64,000 nucleotides of DNA from Fereydounia khargensis (taxonomy: Eukaryota > Basidiomycota > Ustilaginomycetes > Urocystidales > Fereydouniaceae): the NCBI GenBank assembly GCA_026413255.1, contig JAOCZO010000004.1:434001-498000 (forward strand). The letters are read 5' to 3'. Position numbers and translations under genes: made by a program. The notes under the pieces were generated by a model. The model was given only the letters and a program-made list of their open reading frames with translations, was not told the DNA's origin and did not search any database. Positions 62,130-64,000 of the stretch are shown in pieces; positions within the stretch are counted from its first letter, which is position 1; every line of letters starts with the position of its first letter.

Positions 62130-64000
62130 ATGTCGTCTTTCGCAGCGAGGAGGCGAGACTCGGTCAGCAGTGCTTCTGGGACGGCGTCGCCAAGCTCCAC
62201 GACATCTGTCCAAGTCGGTGAGTCTCTGCGCTGCACAGCCCTTCCTGTCCTCAGCCCTTGACGCGGATCACTGACTTTCTATCCCGTATCCTCCCATCAG
62301 CTGTAAGAATCAGGCCCGTCACCGAAGCCGACCAAAGCTCCATCCCAACAAGATGGCAAAGAAGCGTTGTCCATGCATCATCAAGTAACAGCGTTCAGGT
62401 CGACCAGGGATTGACACCCCCACCGACTAGCGGCGCAGCTACGTCGACTCTTTCCTCCAACCGGGAGAAGAAGCAAGTCTTTAGCTTTGACAAGGTCCTC
62501 TCTCCCAACGACGGCCAAGCTCAGGTCTACTCCGTGGCAGAACCATTGATCTCTCGATTCCTCGAGGGATACAACGTGACCATCCTCGCCTATGGCCAAA
62601 CCAGCAGTGGAAAGTCCTACACCATGGGTACAAGTGCTGGCGATGACGTCGACTACGAGGGTCTCGTTTCAGGCAGCAGCGTGGATCCCCATATGGGTAT
62701 CATCCCTCGTGCCGTTGCCCAGATCTTCTCGGGAATCAAGCAGAACCAAGGACGATCTGGCGCTATCCAGTACAGTGCCAAGGCTAGCTTCATCGAGATC
62801 TACAATGAGGATCTCATCGATCTCCTTGCTGATGCCGATGGAGACTCGAGGCCACACGTGCAAATTCGAGAGGACAAGGGCGGAAACATCATCTGGACTG
62901 GTCTCCGCGAAGTCCGCGTGAACAGCGTAGCCGAAGTGATGAACTACCTCCTGCAGGGCAGCAGCGTGCGAAGAACCAATGAGACCGACATGAACGCACA
63001 GTCCTCTCGTTCGCACGCCATCTTCTCTCTCACGCTCACACAGCGCAAGTATGTAGGCAGCGGTCCTCCTCCAGGCTCTAGCCTGGCTCCCTCAGCGTAC
63101 GGCGGCCGAACAACCCCAACTGCCGGAAGCAGGATTCCATCTGGACGCCCAAGACCCGTTTCGAGCATCCCTACCCCAGGAAGTCGCATCGTCTCGCCTA
63201 GCCCTGCCCTCGGATCTCGCCCACACACCCCAAGCGGTATTCCTGGCCTCGGCGGCCGTCAGTCGAGCAGCGGTCTCCGACCCGTCAGCACCATTGGGGC
63301 CGGTCGAAGCGCGAGTCCCATGTTTGGCGCGGCAGCCGACGACCAGGGCGCAAAGTCTGCCGATGGCGAATGGGTGACAGTGACCAGCAAGTTCCACTTT
63401 GTCGATCTCGCTGGCTCAGAGAGGCTCAAGCGAACCGCTGCCCAAGGTGAGCGTGTCAAGGAGGGAATCTCTATCAACTCTGGACTACACGCACTTGGCA
63501 ACGTCATCTCCGCCCTTGGAGACCCGAACAAGGCCAAGAGGACCACCCACGTCCCCTACCGAGACAGCAAACTCACTCGACTGCTTCAGGACAGCCTTGG
63601 TGGTAACGCTCACACGCTAATGATTGCCTGCGTTTCTCCGACCGAGTACAACGTGAGCGAGACAGTCAACACTCTGCAGTACGCCAATCGCGCTCGTAAC
63701 ATCAAGAACAAGGCTGAGCTCAACGAGGTAGAGGTCGGATGGGATGACATTGACTATCTTCAGACCTTGGTGCAGAAGCTCCGAAAGGAGCTCAGCATTC
63801 TGAAGGGCAACCTCAAGGGCAACGGTGACCTCGGCGACACGAGCAACGACGGTCCGCTCGGCAATGCAAGGGCCGCACAACGAGAAATTCTTGAGTGGCA
63901 GGACCGGTATGCAGCGCTCAGCCAGAAGCACTCGCAGCTGACCGCAGAGGTGACCAAACTGCGAGCTCAACTCGACCCGCGCAAGCAGGACGAGGCCGAT
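62130..64000 (+). CDS. Kinesin-4 family motor, N-terminal part
   Basis: Plus-end microtubule motor, running off the right edge. Exons 62130-62217 and from 62301 on give 595 residues within the window. Motor motifs in order: RIRPV, the nucleotide loop GQTSSGKSYTMG, FIEIYNEDLIDLL, switch I NAQSSRSHAIF, switch II DLAGSE, and the neck-adjacent NRARNIKNK, the last being typical of kinesin-4 (KIF4/KIF21). After the motor, coiled coil begins near QTLVQKLRKELSILKGNLKG. Between switch I and switch II there is an insertion of about 108 residues, Gly/Pro/Ser/Arg-rich, with repeated TPGSRI- and SGRPRP-like pieces. This lies in the surface loop between beta strands 6 and 7, usually only a few residues. 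Confidence 0.88.

Overview
This window looks like nuclear chromosomal DNA of a basidiomycete fungus, most likely a smut (Ustilaginomycotina) or a close relative. Genes are closely packed on both strands, introns are short with GTGAGT/GTAAGT donors and CAG/TAG acceptors, coding DNA is GC-rich, and the conserved proteins are of fungal type. I see no rRNA, tRNA, CRISPR array, virus-like element or intact transposon.

Layout. 1-25 kb is mostly housekeeping: a four-finger C2H2 protein, eIF2B-alpha, the DRS1 helicase, ornithine aminotransferase, LIS1/PAC1, a WrbA-type quinone reductase, a second four-finger C2H2 protein with a long upstream region, glycyl-tRNA synthetase and an EMI1-type twin-cysteine protein. 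26-39 kb mixes trafficking, exosome and mitochondrial import genes (AP-2 mu, RRP46, TIM54, AP-3 delta) with two large repetitive secreted proteins. One is Gly-rich with small Cys modules. The other has about 33 copies of a 15-residue repeat and a Cys-rich tail.

40-49 kb is the most distinctive part. It is a cluster of small, fast-diverging secreted-protein genes (called A to I here) between conserved genes. After splicing by eye, seven of them share a layout: a signal-peptide exon, two small exons, and a last exon that in the best conserved members carries a V-I-P-x-x-x-W-x-x-L-V motif. Introns are nearly always phase 2 and a 27-33 nt third exon recurs. One further copy is decayed and one is a relic exon. 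A related-looking secreted protein (J) lies at 52.7-53.6 kb beyond two conserved genes (an Mgr3-like mitochondrial TPR protein and HUT1). The pattern fits a tandemly duplicated effector-type family; function is not shown by the sequence.

53.8-64 kb holds a small tail-anchored protein, a phytanoyl-CoA dioxygenase-like enzyme, a single gene that joins a LOG-type cytokinin-activating enzyme to a complete CAF16-type ABC ATPase, an enoyl-CoA hydratase/isomerase with a possible peroxisomal C-terminus, a 2.8 kb gap, and the start of a kinesin-4 that runs off the window. The LOG-CAF16 fusion and the clustered secreted family are the two observations I rate highest.
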